DNA from: Crotophaga sulcirostris
Taxonomy: Eukaryota; Chordata; Aves; Cuculiformes; Crotophagidae
DNA: 64,000 nucleotides
Direction of reading: 5' to 3'
Assembly (NCBI GenBank): GCA_013397455.1
Contig: VYZB01000016.1
Location: 913,069 to 977,068, forward strand
Positions 12,308 through 24,899 of the stretch are shown in pieces. Below the pieces are notes generated by a model. It was not told where the DNA came from. It saw only the letters and a program-made list of their open reading frames with translations, and searched no databases. Numbering within the stretch: the stretch's first letter is position 1; every line of letters begins with the position of its first letter. The position numbers and the translations under genes were made by a program.

Positions 12308-15300
12308 CTGCAGAAACCCTCTGACTAAGGCAATCATTCTTCTTTTTTTCCCCAAGTAGTGTATTCATCTGGATACTCAGCCTCACTCTTAGTCCTTCTC
12401 TTTCTCCACCTACCTGAGGGCTTTATGCTTATAAGATGAAGGGAAAGAGTTGTGCATTGAACAGCTTTGCTTATCATTAGAGAACTAATACTGCCTTTAG
12501 AAGGAGATGCCTGAGCTTTTTTTAAGATGGCTTCAGAGGATTACCATGGAGAAAAGTGGTCTGTGAGAGCTACTGAAATCTTCTGCCTATTTCTAATAGA
12601 CCTAATCTAAGTTCAGAATGTCCTCACTCATTTTTAACTTAGCCTTTTATCCCCCTCTCATTTTGGTACCTGCAGACCTGCAGCTCATGGAAATGTTCCT
12701 TCATTTCCAGACAATGAGGGGTGGTTGTGCCATAGAGTACGGTTAACAAGTAAATAAAAGCAAAATTGTACAGCCTAGGGATAAAGAAAAATGAGTCAGA
12801 AATGGAAGTCTGTAGAGTTTGCATCAGGAGGGAGAGCAGGTCCTTCTGGGAGAACATAATCAAAATCATTCCCTTGTTTCCAGGCTAGACTTTTTTACAT
12901 TGTCTTTACCAAATTTTACTCAGGGCGTGAAACGGTTCATGTCTGAAAACCGCACTGCACAGTATGCAAAATATAAGCTGTCTCCTTCAAACCATTCCCT
13001 GCAAAACCTTGTTTTGTGGCAATTTGTTGCCTTTCATCCCTCTTCTAAACTCCAGGCTTTTCAAAGAACTTAGGTCCATCGGTGGGACGTATGATGCGGT
13101 GTGGCCAGGTGTGCCTTAAGTTAGCCAGTTGGACAACATTGTCAGCAGAGATGAGGGTCATCAAGGGGCACAACTGTCTTCATAGCAAAGCCCCTAACAT
13201 TGTGCATTATGCTGTCACCCCTCTTTTCTATACTCATTGCTACATTTTTAGATGTTGAAAACCTGAAATCAGATTTTTTTCCCGGAAATTGATATAGCTA
13301 TAAATAAATGCATGCTAGACTCTCCATCTGGAATCAAATATCCTCTTAAAGACCTTAAAAACCAAGGCCAAATCTTTTAATAAGGACTTAGGCAGTGTCT
13401 TATAACACCACAGCTGGCTTGTTGGGAGGTTTGTATAACACCTACCAGGCTGAATTTCCATTACGTTATGGTGTTTACACACTTCAGCATCTTACCTTTT
13501 ATTTCATTTAACCATATTTCATTTAACTCTTTCTGTGCTGACCAATGTTTTTGTTCAGTTTTTTTTCTTTTTTTTTTAACAGGGTAAAATATTTCAGAAG
13601 TAGGATAAAAGTTCGGTAAATCATTTATAAATACTGGAAATAACCAAATAGCTTCAGATTAATATCCCTGTGTTAAAGACCAGGCATAAATTTGACACAG
13701 GCACTGGGGAAGGACATAGCCAAAAGTAAAGCTTCTCCATTTCAACACAAAGCTCCAAATCTGGTGGAATAGTCAGATGAAATGTCTTCCATTCCTTCAG
13801 GAACAATGAAGATTTAAATAACTGTCAACAAAGCTTTTGAGGAAGGCTAATAACTGTTAAATGATGAGATTAAGTCAGATAATGGAAAGGATACCAGTGA
13901 AAGTCAGGGAAAAAGTAAGGCTAATGAACTGAGATTGATCCTATAATTCACAGGCTTTATCCTGACTTTGTTCAACCTAGATAAAGGAAAAGCAGGGAAT
14001 TGGGAACTTCACATGTAGACTAGAAATTCTGAGTTTCACTATCACAGCAGCACAGGACAGGATAGCTTAAGCAGGCCAAAACCACCCAGAAGTTGGATAG
14101 AATGGTTACTGAACATAGTGTAAAAAATTACTAAACACGTCAGTAACAGGCAGTTGTCCAGCAGGAAATATCTCCATGTCTTTGAGCATGTCAGTTGAGA
14201 AGGACAGAATTGTCAAAAATGTAAGTGGAAAGAGCTATCAGTTCGCCTTCTACACCTATCATTGTACAGGGACCCTCAGCTGAAGAAGACATGAAGAAGT
14301 CCTAAAGAACTGATACCATTGACACTACAAATGTTTGCTCTTGCCAGTTATTGAAGTCCAGGCAGCTATTAGCACGTGGACTGCTCTGCTGTTGACTTTG
14401 GTGGTCTCAATAATTCTTTGTAAAAAAAAGGATCAATAGAATTTGAAAAGAACTGAGAAGCTGCTGGGTTTTGTCCAAGCTTGGAAGAAACCAGATGAGT
14501 ATATGCTATGATTACTCTATTCATGAGACTGGAAAATGAGAAATCTGAATTGATTGGACAGAACTATGTTGATTAAGCATATATGAATTTATTCATTATG
14601 CTCAATTGTGCATTTAAATTTAAATATTGAACATCAGTACAGCATTTTAAAGTATGAGTAGTAGTAAATCTAGCCTTGAGAATGTTTTAATTAAAGTTAT
14701 TTTAAATAGTACTTATAAAGTTTATATTTAAAATTTTTTCTTCCATGTTGACTGCAAGATGTTTTTCAGGGTTTTCTTTATGATAAGATTGAGGCCTAAT
14801 CCTACCTTTTACTTTTTGAAATACTACTCTGTTTCAGCAAGGGGTTAAGGTGAAGTGCAGAAAAAAAAGGCTATAATAGCTGTGCACAGTATTGCCTCAT
14901 CACCCCTCCACCATTTCAGTCATACTATAGATATTTTGGGATGTTATTGCAGCATCTGTGGAACCATATTCCAGCTGTTTTCAGACTTCCCCATTTCTGG
15001 AAGCCTGCCTCTCCCTCAACACCAACCGCAAATGTCTACGCAATAGAAATACAGTCTTACTTCAAGAGATCAGTCCCAGACTAACTGAAGATTACACCAG
15101 AATGTCTCTGTTACTTTTTCACCCCCATCTAAGGACTTTTGGAATTACAAAGTTAGGCACGAATTCATTAGCTCAAAGTAAGACACCAACACTTTTGTGA
15201 GCTAGCCCCAACAGAACTATATCCTAATTTCTACCAGAAGTTGCTAAGGTCTTCAGCACAGGTATACCCAAACTGCAAATCAAAAAGGTGTGAAAACATG

Positions 15301-17439
15301 CAATAAAACGCATTTTAATGAGGTACAAACAAACTCCAAAGAACTGAACGAATATTCTTCCTAGTCTGTCTAATTTTTAGGCAGCTTGCTTAATGATAGT
15401 CAGCAGTCCTGTCAATTTCAGATGTCACCAACCATCGTTTGCTTCTGCTTTGCTTCAGTTTTGAAGTCCCATTGGCCCTTCACAAACTCGCTCTTTTTTG
15501 GTTTAAAAAAACTTACTAAATGCTTGGGAAAATATTATTAAAATGTACAAAACTTATGCAGGACACCCCAAATTTTCTTTAAAAAGAAAGAAAAAAGAAT
15601 AAACCTTCAAAGCCCTTTTGAGAATTTGCATATTGATGTACATATAAAATCTACAATACAAAATTCCACTGGATTCTTATTTCCAGTAACCGTTAGGAGT
15701 CTTATATCCTACTTCAAGTTTACAACATTACACACTAAACTTACTTTTATGTGGCTCATAAGAACATGCACTATATTGTTGAAATACATATAGTAGTATG
15801 CTTGTGGATGCACCCATGATTTTTTTGCAAAAACATAAAATTGCTAAAACTGAACAGTATTTGCATAAATAAGTACCCTACTTTAGTATTTTTTGCTGAA
15901 GAAATTTGAATTTGCTGCAGGATTTTTTGCAGGTTGGCTGCAAGAACACTGAATTTAACTAATAGATGTAAAAAGCCAAATGAAATGTGTGATGCTGGAA
16001 ACACTAATGTGTGTAGGTTGCACCCAAGGTTTTAGATTTGTCCATCTAAGTAACAGGGAGCAGTTTAGCCTGTACATCGTATTTCTTGACAACATCTTTC
16101 ACAATAATCTCTAAACTTTCTTGTGTTCTAAACTTTTCTTACAGTGCAAGTTGTTTTGACTCTTGTTTGTGTAAGTTGTTTTTCTGATCCTGTTCAAAAA
16201 AATGACTGCTCTCCATCTGAAAAGAAAATCTTTCAAAATCGGTTAAGATGATGGTACTGAAATGACATATAGGGACAGTCACAAGAGTTTAAAACAACTC
16301 ATTATCAGTCTTATCATCATTACATAAGGATAAAGACTATGTAGCCCTCATTATGCAAGACATAATCAATTTCTCCATAATCAAGATGATCAAAGAATAC
16401 TAAATGCAGCATATTAGTATGTGTCATTCTCATCTCTAAGGCCAAAAGACAAGTGTAGAACCAAAACATGGCACTGATAAGGAAATTATTTTTCTTCACC
16501 GTTAACAGTGTTCTTCCTTTTTGCAAGAAGACATTGTAGCCAAGAGTTCATACAGATTTTTTCTTCCTGAAAAGAGTTTGTGGCTATGTAGAACATCCTA
16601 TGTAGTCAGGAATAAAATCACAGGTGTTTAGGGTAAATTGTATCTGTCTGGCTGCATATCTTATGCTTACTGCTGAATAATAGCACAGATAAAAGACCTC
16701 TTTTCTCTTAAGTGTCTTATTCTATAGCAGTCTTTCTATTAAAAAAAAAGGAGAAAGTACTTCAAAACAAGCTGGTCTAGATGACAGATACTGCTTACAA
16801 TATGATCAACAGCTCTTTGTAGAAAGAGGGAGGACTGTGTAGGCAAAGTCTAGGGTAAGGAATAATTCCACTAGAAGCATTACTAAGGTTATCATGCTAC
16901 TCAGAGATTTCACTTTGCTGCTTTTTCGGCCAAAAATAATCTTTATTCAAAGAACTTGACAAATGATAAGTAGGGCAAGTAACAGACAAACAGGTAGAGA
17001 TATATGAGTGATTATGGTTGCTTGAAGAAAAAATGTGTGTGCTTTGGTTTAAGTTTTATTTGCTGTGACAGTGTTTTTCTTAATTTCCATGACGATAACA
17101 AAGAAAACAGTACCCAAAATCTTGCTTTAAAACTTCTGCATTGTTTTTTCTTGGTTTGTACTAGATAGACAACACCAGAGATTAGTGCTTATTATCCATG
17201 TGGATAATCCAGAATTTGAAAAACTCTGGGAATACTAACCTATTGTTAATTCATTTAAAAAATTGGACTTTTCTGTATAATTGCTGATTTATTTTCATGT
17301 CTCAACTGCTTGCATGCGACTGCTAGAATGAAATGAGTGACAATGTCGGTGGGAGAAAATGCATTTGACAGTGCATCATCTCTCTCACCTTTTTCCTGGA
17401 AGTTGGTAGTGCGTAGCCCAGCCCATGTGTTGTAGCAAA

Positions 17440-17535
17440 ATCCACAGACTTTGGAGTAAGAGAACCTCTTGATTCGTTTCCCATGTTGGCCCTTATAAAA
17501 GACAGTTTCTGTGAGGTCACAAAACCCTTGGTATA
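17440..17535 (+). repeat. MIR-like SINE fragment
   Basis: The order of blocks resembles the start of a MIR element: ACTTTGGAGT near 17448, GATTCGTTTCCC near 17471 (B-box region), CTTATAAAAG near 17492, then TGTGAGGTCAC near 17510, where MIR has TGTGACCTTG. MIRs are ancient tRNA-derived SINEs shared across amniotes and are heavily worn in birds. The alignment is by eye and the element lacks its 3' half. Confidence 0.35.
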
Positions 17536-20500
17536 CAAGGCTTTAAAATGATTGCCAAAGTTATAGTTCGGTCAGTCGAAATAGAGAACCTACTCTAAGC
17601 CTGTTCTTGGGGACTGAGGAAAACTCCCACCCCTGCTAATGGTTTTAGGTGGACTCTCTTGAAAGAAGATGACATAGAACTCAGGATCATGTATTGCTTC
17701 CATCAGCAAGGAGTTTTTGATGCACATTTTTCCCAAATCCTGCCCTTAGGTAACAGAAAATGGTAGAATGTGTTTAATTTTGGATGCTTTCCATATTTAC
17801 TTGCGATAACTGCCTTGAGAGACTCATTAATGCTTTAAAGTTTCCTATTAAATAGAAACCTCACAGTGTTTTCTTTTCAATAAAATAAACTGAAAGGTGA
17901 AAATATTTTCTGTTTGTGTTTTGACTATGAATGCTTGTCTCAAAAAATTACTCTTAATTTGTTGGATTATTTTAGTTTTATGTCCTTTCACAGGCATGTA
18001 AATGAATAATGAAAAAAGTGTAATAAAAGCAAACAATAATTATTCGTATTGACCTGAGGCATTTAATGAAATAGAAGAGAGTCTAAAGAAACAGATTTCC
18101 TATAGCAGTACTTTCTTAAGTATACTAGTGTAATTATCTTTAAGAGGAGATAATTTCAGTTAACTGAGATTGCCCTTTTAAGTCTTTGTGGGAAATTTGG
18201 ATTTTCCATTGATAGTAGTTTTAACATGTCACACTGGAGCCAGAGTGAATTAAAGTGAAGAGCTACACAGTCTAAACAAACAGTCCTTCCCATTATCAGA
18301 AGCCTGACAACATAACAGCATAAACTATAGTCACATGTCCACAAGTAATGCAGGAAAAATTAAAAAAATAACAAAACCTCACTGCAATCTACAAATAATA
18401 TTTGATGGCTTTTATTGAGGTAACATTTTAAGTTGTTTTGTTTTCCAATTTAAAATGTTGCTTTCCTTCCAATTTTAAGAAAATAAACAAGAAATACTCC
18501 CTCTGATCTACAATCTTCTATTCTTTCTTCTGATTAAATGGTGACATAGCTTTCCACATGAAAAGAACTGACTAAACCCTCAAAAATATCAATGAGTAAT
18601 AACTCAATGAGAAAAACTTCAGTTCTTATTTCATTTTGAAGGATATTTAGGATATATGAAACATATTTTTTTATGGGTAGGGATCTTTTAGAACCTATGT
18701 GACATATTGAAAATTTTTATTTTAATCTAAGATTTACATGTCCGTATTACTTTTTGTACAAACTTGTTTTTTCCTTATTCCTATTAATTTTTACCCAAAG
18801 ATGCATCATCAGTTCTCTACTTTTTCCCCCTACTATTTTGGATGTGCTCCATATTAATTGAAATATTAATTCTCTTTTCCCATTTTCTCCAACAATTTTT
18901 CTAAACCACATCTATACTTCCTCTGCGCATCTCCTGTACAACCATTCTTTTCTTTCCTCTCATGCAGCTTTCTAACTAAAGAAGAGCTTAAAAGTGTTTG
19001 ATTACTGTATGATCTGAGGATCTCTCACTCTTTGGCTTGGTTATTCTCATTATAGGATGTTCACATTACATGTAACTGTAGATGGAGAACTCAAGCACAG
19101 AGATTAAGGGCTCCGACTCACACTCAGCAAACAAAATTCTGATGCTGTTTTGGGCATTATCACCTTTTCTTGCTCCCTGCAGGTGTGTCCCACAACCCCT
19201 CTGCCAGATGCTTGTGCTCCTCTAGGAAGTTTACATTTGACCTCTTTTAGTTCACAGTCTTCAATGGCAACTTCAGAAAATATCTGGAAGGTGGACTGGA
19301 AAGCTTAGTGCAGGCATGTGGCAGCACACTCCAGCTCATACCCCTGCTCTTTGACTGCATGGGGGCTGAAGACTTGGTTGCAGTAATATGGCCATCACAC
19401 CATGATGAGCAACAGGATGAAGCCATCTCAGCAAAAGGTGATGAACAGCCAGAGAAGGACATGTTTCAAAGCCTCCGTAAAAATCCTACAGCCACTGAAC
19501 TGTAGCCTCTGTCCCTGATATCCCTGTGAGTAGCTGCCATGCTTTATTGCTCCCTCTCTGCTTTGGTTAGCCCTCTAGCAGTGCCTTCACCTCAACATCA
19601 GCTACAACAAGAATGAGAAGGATTTCTTTCCTTTCACCTTTTATTTTTCCAGTGTATGTTACTGCAGACCTTTTCTTCCTTGCACATCTGACCAAATGTA
19701 AGTCAAATGGTAAAGCTGATGGCAATGCCTCCCGTGCATCGTCCTGCTCTTTGTGCCCACAGTCAGGCACTCGATACAGTGTCTCAAAGAGTTCCCTAAA
19801 TGGATAGTAAGGAAAAGGAAAAGTTTTTCCCTGCCTGAGCAGTGTTTAAAGATGACCCTGTAGCACATAAAGTAAGCATATGCTTCTCAAAATGAAGTAA
19901 TCCAGCCTGATGCTGCAGATAAGAAAGGATATGAAATCACTTCACATATCACCTTGTCCTCTCCCACCTTCACGATTAAGAGGTACTGCTTTCATAGATA
20001 TTGTTTGTTGATCCCATATGCATGGTCAGGTGTCTTAAGAATTTAGACCAAAGGCCATAGAAACATCACTGGGAACAATGTAGAGAAAGAGAAATCACAT
20101 AATATAATTTTCTAGTTCAGGATGCGGATACTGTTCTCAGAACTGGCCTGTCTGGCACAGAGCCAGAAAGCATTGATTCCTAGGACTTTTCACAGTACCA
20201 GCACTAAAGAGGCAGAACTTTTCCATTAATCTATTTTTATTCATTGTTTTTCACTTATAAATATTGATACATTTAAGTGTTTTTCTGATTTGGATTCCTT
20301 TTTTTTTTCCTATTATATCATTGAACTACCAGCAAGAAATTATTATTTACACCTTCTAATGAAAAATGCCATCTAGAAAGGATAAATCAGAGATGAAGAC
20401 TCATATAATGCCTAATAAACAGTAAGCTCTTCAGTAGTTTCATGTTGTTTTTCCTCTCTCTAAAAAAAATTGTAAGCAACACTAAACCAGAAGTTAATTG

Positions 20501-21658
20501 TTTATTGTTATGGTTCCATACCAATCATGACAGCCATTTTTAAAAGAAGCTTTAAAAGCATTAAAAGCCTAAGTGTACTGTGTGTCTACATCCCATTTTA
20601 GAATGACCTGAGTATTGGGAGTTAACATGTTACCTGGGCTCCTAAAATCAAGACCAGATGCCTTTCTAAATAGCATGCTACAATACAACCATGTTTTTAC
20701 TGGATGTGGTACAGGAATTACAGGGTGAAATTCCATGGTTTCTGTTATGTAAGAAATCAAACTGCACGATGTTGCAATCCCTTATGTCACTAAAATCACT
20801 GAATAACTGAGGATGTCATTCCATCTGATTTTCTCAAATTTCACTTCCTTGCTTCTTGTGGTGTCATAATTCCACTAGATATCCAGCCACTGAAGAAGGT
20901 TCTGGGGAAAATGCTATAGACAAAGTCTGAATTTTTAATGTAATAAGCAGGAAAACCCCCAAAACCTTGAAAAAGCCTTCATGTTGTATTTCCACCATGT
21001 TTTATTTGCTTATTTCAATTCAGGAACAAGCTGAAGAGAATGTATATTTCTGGTTTTGCATTCACTTTAGTGCTGTTATCACTGAGCAACTAATTGAGGA
21101 ATTTATGCTGGATTCTTATCTCAAGCATCAGCATTACCAGCAAAATTGTAATACAAATAAAAATAAATAGCATCTATTCCTGAAACAGGACTTCCTGCTA
21201 ATTCATAAATGATAGTGTCTACTGAAAAACAGAGGCTTTCTTCATATCCTCAAGCTCCTTTCTGAAGGGATTCACAAATTTTCTCATGAGCTTTGAAAAA
21301 GCTCTTCTCCATTTGATTGATAAACATTCTAAAAGCATATTATTTAAAAGAGTCTAAGCAGTATTAAAACTCTTACAGAACTCTGATGCCATTAAAACCT
21401 CTGCATGTTTAAATCACATTGAACTACAAAATGAGTTTTAAACAACTGTTGGTTTTTTTTAGGCAAGATCATTTGAATGGAAGAAAATTGGAGGTCAGTC
21501 CTGTCTAATCTAACACTCAAGAACCAAAAAACCCCCATCACTCTACCAAAAAACAACCCACAGCAATGAGTGTCAGTGGGAAATCGAACAAAACAATAGA
21601 TATACTTTGACCTTATGATTGTTTTCCTTCGGGTCTGAGAAGTCATTGGAAAACTCTA
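17536..21658. other. Non-coding AT-rich DNA
   Basis: Short overlapping open frames lie at about 19250-19870 on both strands in slightly GC-richer sequence, but none has a good start context, splice site or recognisable motif. No interspersed repeat was recognised. Confidence 0.55.
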
Positions 21659-21659
21659 G

Positions 21660-21674
21660 TACCCTCTACTGGCC
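21660..21674 (-). promoter_or_regulatory. CTCF-like motif
   Basis: Read on the minus strand the site is GGCCAGTAGAGGGTA, matching the CTCF core CCASYAGRKGGC at all but its last base. It directly adjoins the CpG-retaining block at 21690-21775, which adds some weight. Prediction from motif only. Confidence 0.35.
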
Positions 21675-21689
21675 AAGCAATAAATCTGT

Positions 21690-21775
21690 AGCCCCGGAGC
21701 AGCGTTGACATTCCCACGGATGCTGACATGAAAGCGAGTGAGCAGCTTGGAAGCAGAAGCCACGTTGACTTGCAT
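21690..21775. other. GC-richer CpG-retaining block, possible conserved element
   Basis: Five CpGs occur within about 85 bases (CCCCGG, AGCGTT, CACGG, AAGCGAG and CACGTT) in sequence whose flanks are CpG-poor. It adjoins a good CTCF-like motif. No frame with splice sites explains it. A constrained regulatory element is an inference. Confidence 0.25.
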
Positions 21776-23830
21776 CCTGTTAGAAGAAGGGAAAAAAACC
21801 CAACAACAAACAAACCCACAAAATGGCATATAAGAAAGTGCTAGTCAGAAAAAAGTTTCAGACTTCTAGGAGAGTACCATAATAAAGAACATCACTAACA
21901 TATTTAATGCCTTAGCTTTTAAAGTACTTTTTAACTATTAAACCGCCACCTAAGGATGTTAGCCTTTCCAAGTACACTGTAAAAGTGCCATAAAATGACT
22001 GCAAACATACTCGTGCCGTTCCTCTTCTCGTTGAGATTGGGACCCACCACTGCTAAACGGAGGGAGTGTGGCATATCTAATACACTGCTACTTTAACATA
22101 AAAAAATGCATATACATATTTCTTTGAAGTGCAGCACTACCTTCTATTGCAAGGGTACATGAGCTCACTTTTAAGCAGAACTCAGTGAAGTTAAAACTTA
22201 GTTTTATCTATGTAATCTAATGTGTATTTTGTGCTTTAGAGTTCACAAGCTTAAAGAGGTAAATGGTTTCATATATACCATAGGTTCTTGCTGAAAAGAG
22301 GACAAAAATGATGAGCCAGCCACTTTTGCAGAGGTGGAAAGTAGCTAGTTAGAATAGTTAATCTTTTGAGACACATCCCTGGCATTAAGTGGATTCTTCT
22401 CATTCAGCTGAAGGCCAACAGCTGGATTCTGTCATCCCTGACTGGGGCAGTCTTGTTAGTGTAGGATGACCTCTGGAGCACTAACACAGATAATACTGGC
22501 ACCTCTCTCCACTCTAATCAACTACCAGTCTGAGCAATTCTACAGGAGATGGGGGCATTAAGGCCATATTATTCTAAACAAAATTCAGTGATGGTAGCAG
22601 AGTATTGTGACAGCAAAAGACAGATTCTACCTTTCCCACCAAAGGATTTTCGTGCTAAATTTCAGGAACGGTCAATATTTTCTCCCTTTTCTTATAGTCA
22701 TGTTTTGCAAAACTAGATTGTTTATGTCACGTATGTCTAAGCTAAAACTCTCACAGTTTTACTACCATATACAAAACTGTACATCGCAACCACACATAGT
22801 TAATATGCTCTCTTCATCTCTTTCCACATACATTGGAGCTGGCAGCAAAACAAAAATTTCTGGGCATGTAACTGGAATGTGAATGACTCAGGTTCAAGTT
22901 ACTGTTCTGTCCTGTGCTGTTCTGGAGTAGAGCACCAAAAGAAGATCTGCTAGATCTGAACAGACTACACTTGTGGCTGGATCAGGTGCTGTTTTGGTAA
23001 TGAAACTCTTGTGTTTTGACCATTTTCAAAGAAGCTTCATTGAAAATCGACCACTTCTTATGATAGACATCAACTTTAACTGAAAATATTTCCTGTTATA
23101 AAGTTTTTTGTTATGGCTAATATAGCTAGCTATACATAAAAAACCAAAAACAAAACCAAAAATAAACGGCAGCAAAACTTCCAGTAGTTAAAAAAATAAC
23201 AGCAATATAAAGGTAGCTAACTTAATCAAAAGGGATTCATATGCCACACGGGCATTTGCTGTGGCTCTGCATCACATTACAATGCAGAGTACAGGCATGC
23301 CATTGATAAGAATGCATTGGTGCACAACATACAAAGTATGACATGTTAGTTTTATAAGTAACAGCAATTCTGTTTGTCCTCATCATTTATAGATTATTTA
23401 TTAGAAAAAAACCAATATCCACACTGTCAACTAATTTCGGCTTGCTAATGTAAAATGTACATAGTTTGATTTTTTTTGATCTGCTTGGCCTTTTATAGAT
23501 GATACAAATGCCCTCAGGATCCCTGGGATACTGGAGCACTGCTACAGTGCCTTGTGCTGGGGTGGCATGGAGACATTGGCTTCAGTTGTGTTCTGAGAGT
23601 GGCTTCAGTTGTATTTGAGAGTGTTCACCTCTGAAATTCAGATCCTATTGCTGAAATCACAACCAAAATAAATGTATCTGAGGTAAGAGTGCTTACAATT
23701 ACTTCATTGTCAGTGGAGAGAAACGGATTGTCATTTATCCCCTCAAATAAATATTTGGAGTGCAAGCATCTAAAGTTAGTTGAGAAATCTCTGATTTATC
23801 TATCAAATAAGAAAAATTTGGGTCACTTAC
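21776..23830. other. Non-coding AT-rich DNA
   Basis: No coding signal. Contains a worn tRNA-like repeat at about 22872-22936 and an exact 14-bp palindrome TATAGCTAGCTATA at 23121-23134. Confidence 0.55.
22872..22936 (+). repeat. Degraded tRNA-like ancient repeat fragment
   Basis: The sequence GACTCAGGTTCAAGTT (22885-22900) followed by ACTGTTCTGTCCTG resembles the B-box half and downstream part of an old tRNA-like repeat common in sauropsid genomes. No A box is preserved. It may belong to the same family as the element at 874-950. The assignment is from memory of the motif. Confidence 0.3.
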
Positions 23831-23890
23831 TTGCCCACAGTCCTTCATGTCAAAGATGGAGATAAATCCCAACTTTCCAGGGTAGTTTTT
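23831..23890 (-). other. Candidate 60-bp exon, unrecognised
   Basis: On the minus strand the donor GGGCAA|GTAAGTGACC is strong. The nearest compatible acceptor is TTAAG at 23891, with only a modest pyrimidine tract before it. Between them 20 codons are open, including NYPGKLGFISIFDMKDCG. The opposite strand carries a 125-codon open frame over the same bases, which shows how easily open frames arise here. Its phase does not join the neighbouring candidate at 24338-24422. I do not recognise the product. Confidence 0.17.
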
Positions 23891-24337
23891 CTTAATTGGA
23901 GCAAGCATTGTGTTTCACTGCCTGTTGGTAATTTTAATATGATGACATTAACTTTATTTGCTATTCAGTTGTGTTTCTCTGTTGGGAAGCAAATACATTG
24001 CTCAGAGTGTGAGGCGAGAATACAGAGTGTCTGTGCAATTGAGGGCTATGCCATAACGAACATAGCTGTGGAGGTCAGAAACAGTGTTTCTTTCATAGAT
24101 ATTTGTAGAAAGAAAATGGATTTGGAGGTTCACGAGCTTGTCTGCTTTTCCAATGAAACTTGTTCCTTTTTTTTTTTTTGGGGTGGGAGAGGAGTGAAGA
24201 AAATGTGATTCTGACACAATTTTAAGCAAGTAGAAGGATATAAAGTTAAAAAAACCTGTGAGGTTTATATTTCAATTAAAAAAAAAAGAAGAAAAAATCA
24301 TCATCATGACCACCAATGGTTTACATTGGACACTTAC

Positions 24338-24422
24338 CTGGCCTTCAGTTTCACATCCTTATCTGCTTGATATAGACTGGGGATGTAATCTTGACCTCCC
24401 ACACTCCATATGAGTTTCCTTG
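24338..24422 (-). other. Candidate 85-bp internal exon, unrecognised
   Basis: This is the best splice-site pair seen on the minus strand. The acceptor tract AATTTCTTTGCAG lies just above 24422, and the donor GCCAG|GTAAGTGTCC begins just below 24338. One frame is open throughout, with two bases carried in, 27 codons and two carried out; its peptide includes LIWSVGGQDYIPSLYQADK. The other two frames each stop. The product is not recognised and the only neighbouring candidate on this strand (23831-23890) is out of phase, so it may be an isolated exon of a large gene or a chance match. Confidence 0.28.
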
Positions 24423-24733
24423 CTGCAAAGAAATTTCTTTCTAAAAAATGTTTAAAGTACTAATGCAAATAAGATACACTTCAAAACCATCACAACTTTC
24501 ACAGCTTTCCCACTCCGCTGATTAGAAAGATCAGGTTTCAGTCCCAGGTCCCCAAGGGCCTTTGGGTTGGTGGTTGTGGATCTTTGCCACTGTTGTCCCT
24601 TATTTTGCCCTTTTCTTTATACCTATAATTGCCTCTACTGTTTCTATTTCTTCTCTCACGAACTCGCTCAAAGTGGTTTCTTCTTTCAACCGCTACCTCA
24701 AGCCCTCACAACGCATTTTTCTGATTGAACGCT

Positions 24734-24748
24734 GTCAGCAGGGGGAGC
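24734..24748 (+). promoter_or_regulatory. CTCF-like motif
   Basis: The site GTCAGCAGGGGGAGC follows the CTCF consensus closely, with the first C of CCA replaced by T and one C in the right half replaced by A. It points along the plus strand, opposite to most other CTCF-like motifs in the window. Prediction from motif only. Confidence 0.3.
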
Positions 24749-24839
24749 ATCAACAGCACAGGAGACTCTCCCACAGGAGCTACTGGGTCTTCATGGGAGG
24801 AACAGGGACAGACCAGCAGAAGCTGAAAGAGAGCATCAT

Positions 24840-24897
24840 AAAGTCATAGAATGGTTTGAAATTTGACCATGTTATATATATCAGATAGTTCTATGAT
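24840..24897 (-). repeat. Short CR1 LINE 3'-end fragment
   Basis: TCATAGAATGGTTTG at 24845-24859 matches the reverse complement of the conserved CR1 tail, and the next 35 bases (GACC, then CAGATAGTTC) follow the same template with gaps. CR1 is the dominant LINE of birds, and 5'-truncated copies of under 100 bp are common. The match is short, so it is tentative. Confidence 0.4.
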
Positions 24898-24899
24898 GG

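Larger units (their letters stand above)
9930..17439. other. Non-coding AT-rich DNA
   Basis: No supported gene. Apart from the weak exon candidate at 12265-12307, the only visible structure is a patch at about 11725-11835 that keeps five CpGs. A T-rich run lies at about 13560-13580. Confidence 0.55.

Noticed and set aside
23831..24208. 125-codon frame on the plus strand
   Set aside because: It starts at TTG, runs into a poly-T tract read as a Phe run, shows no domain, and overlaps an equally open segment on the other strand.
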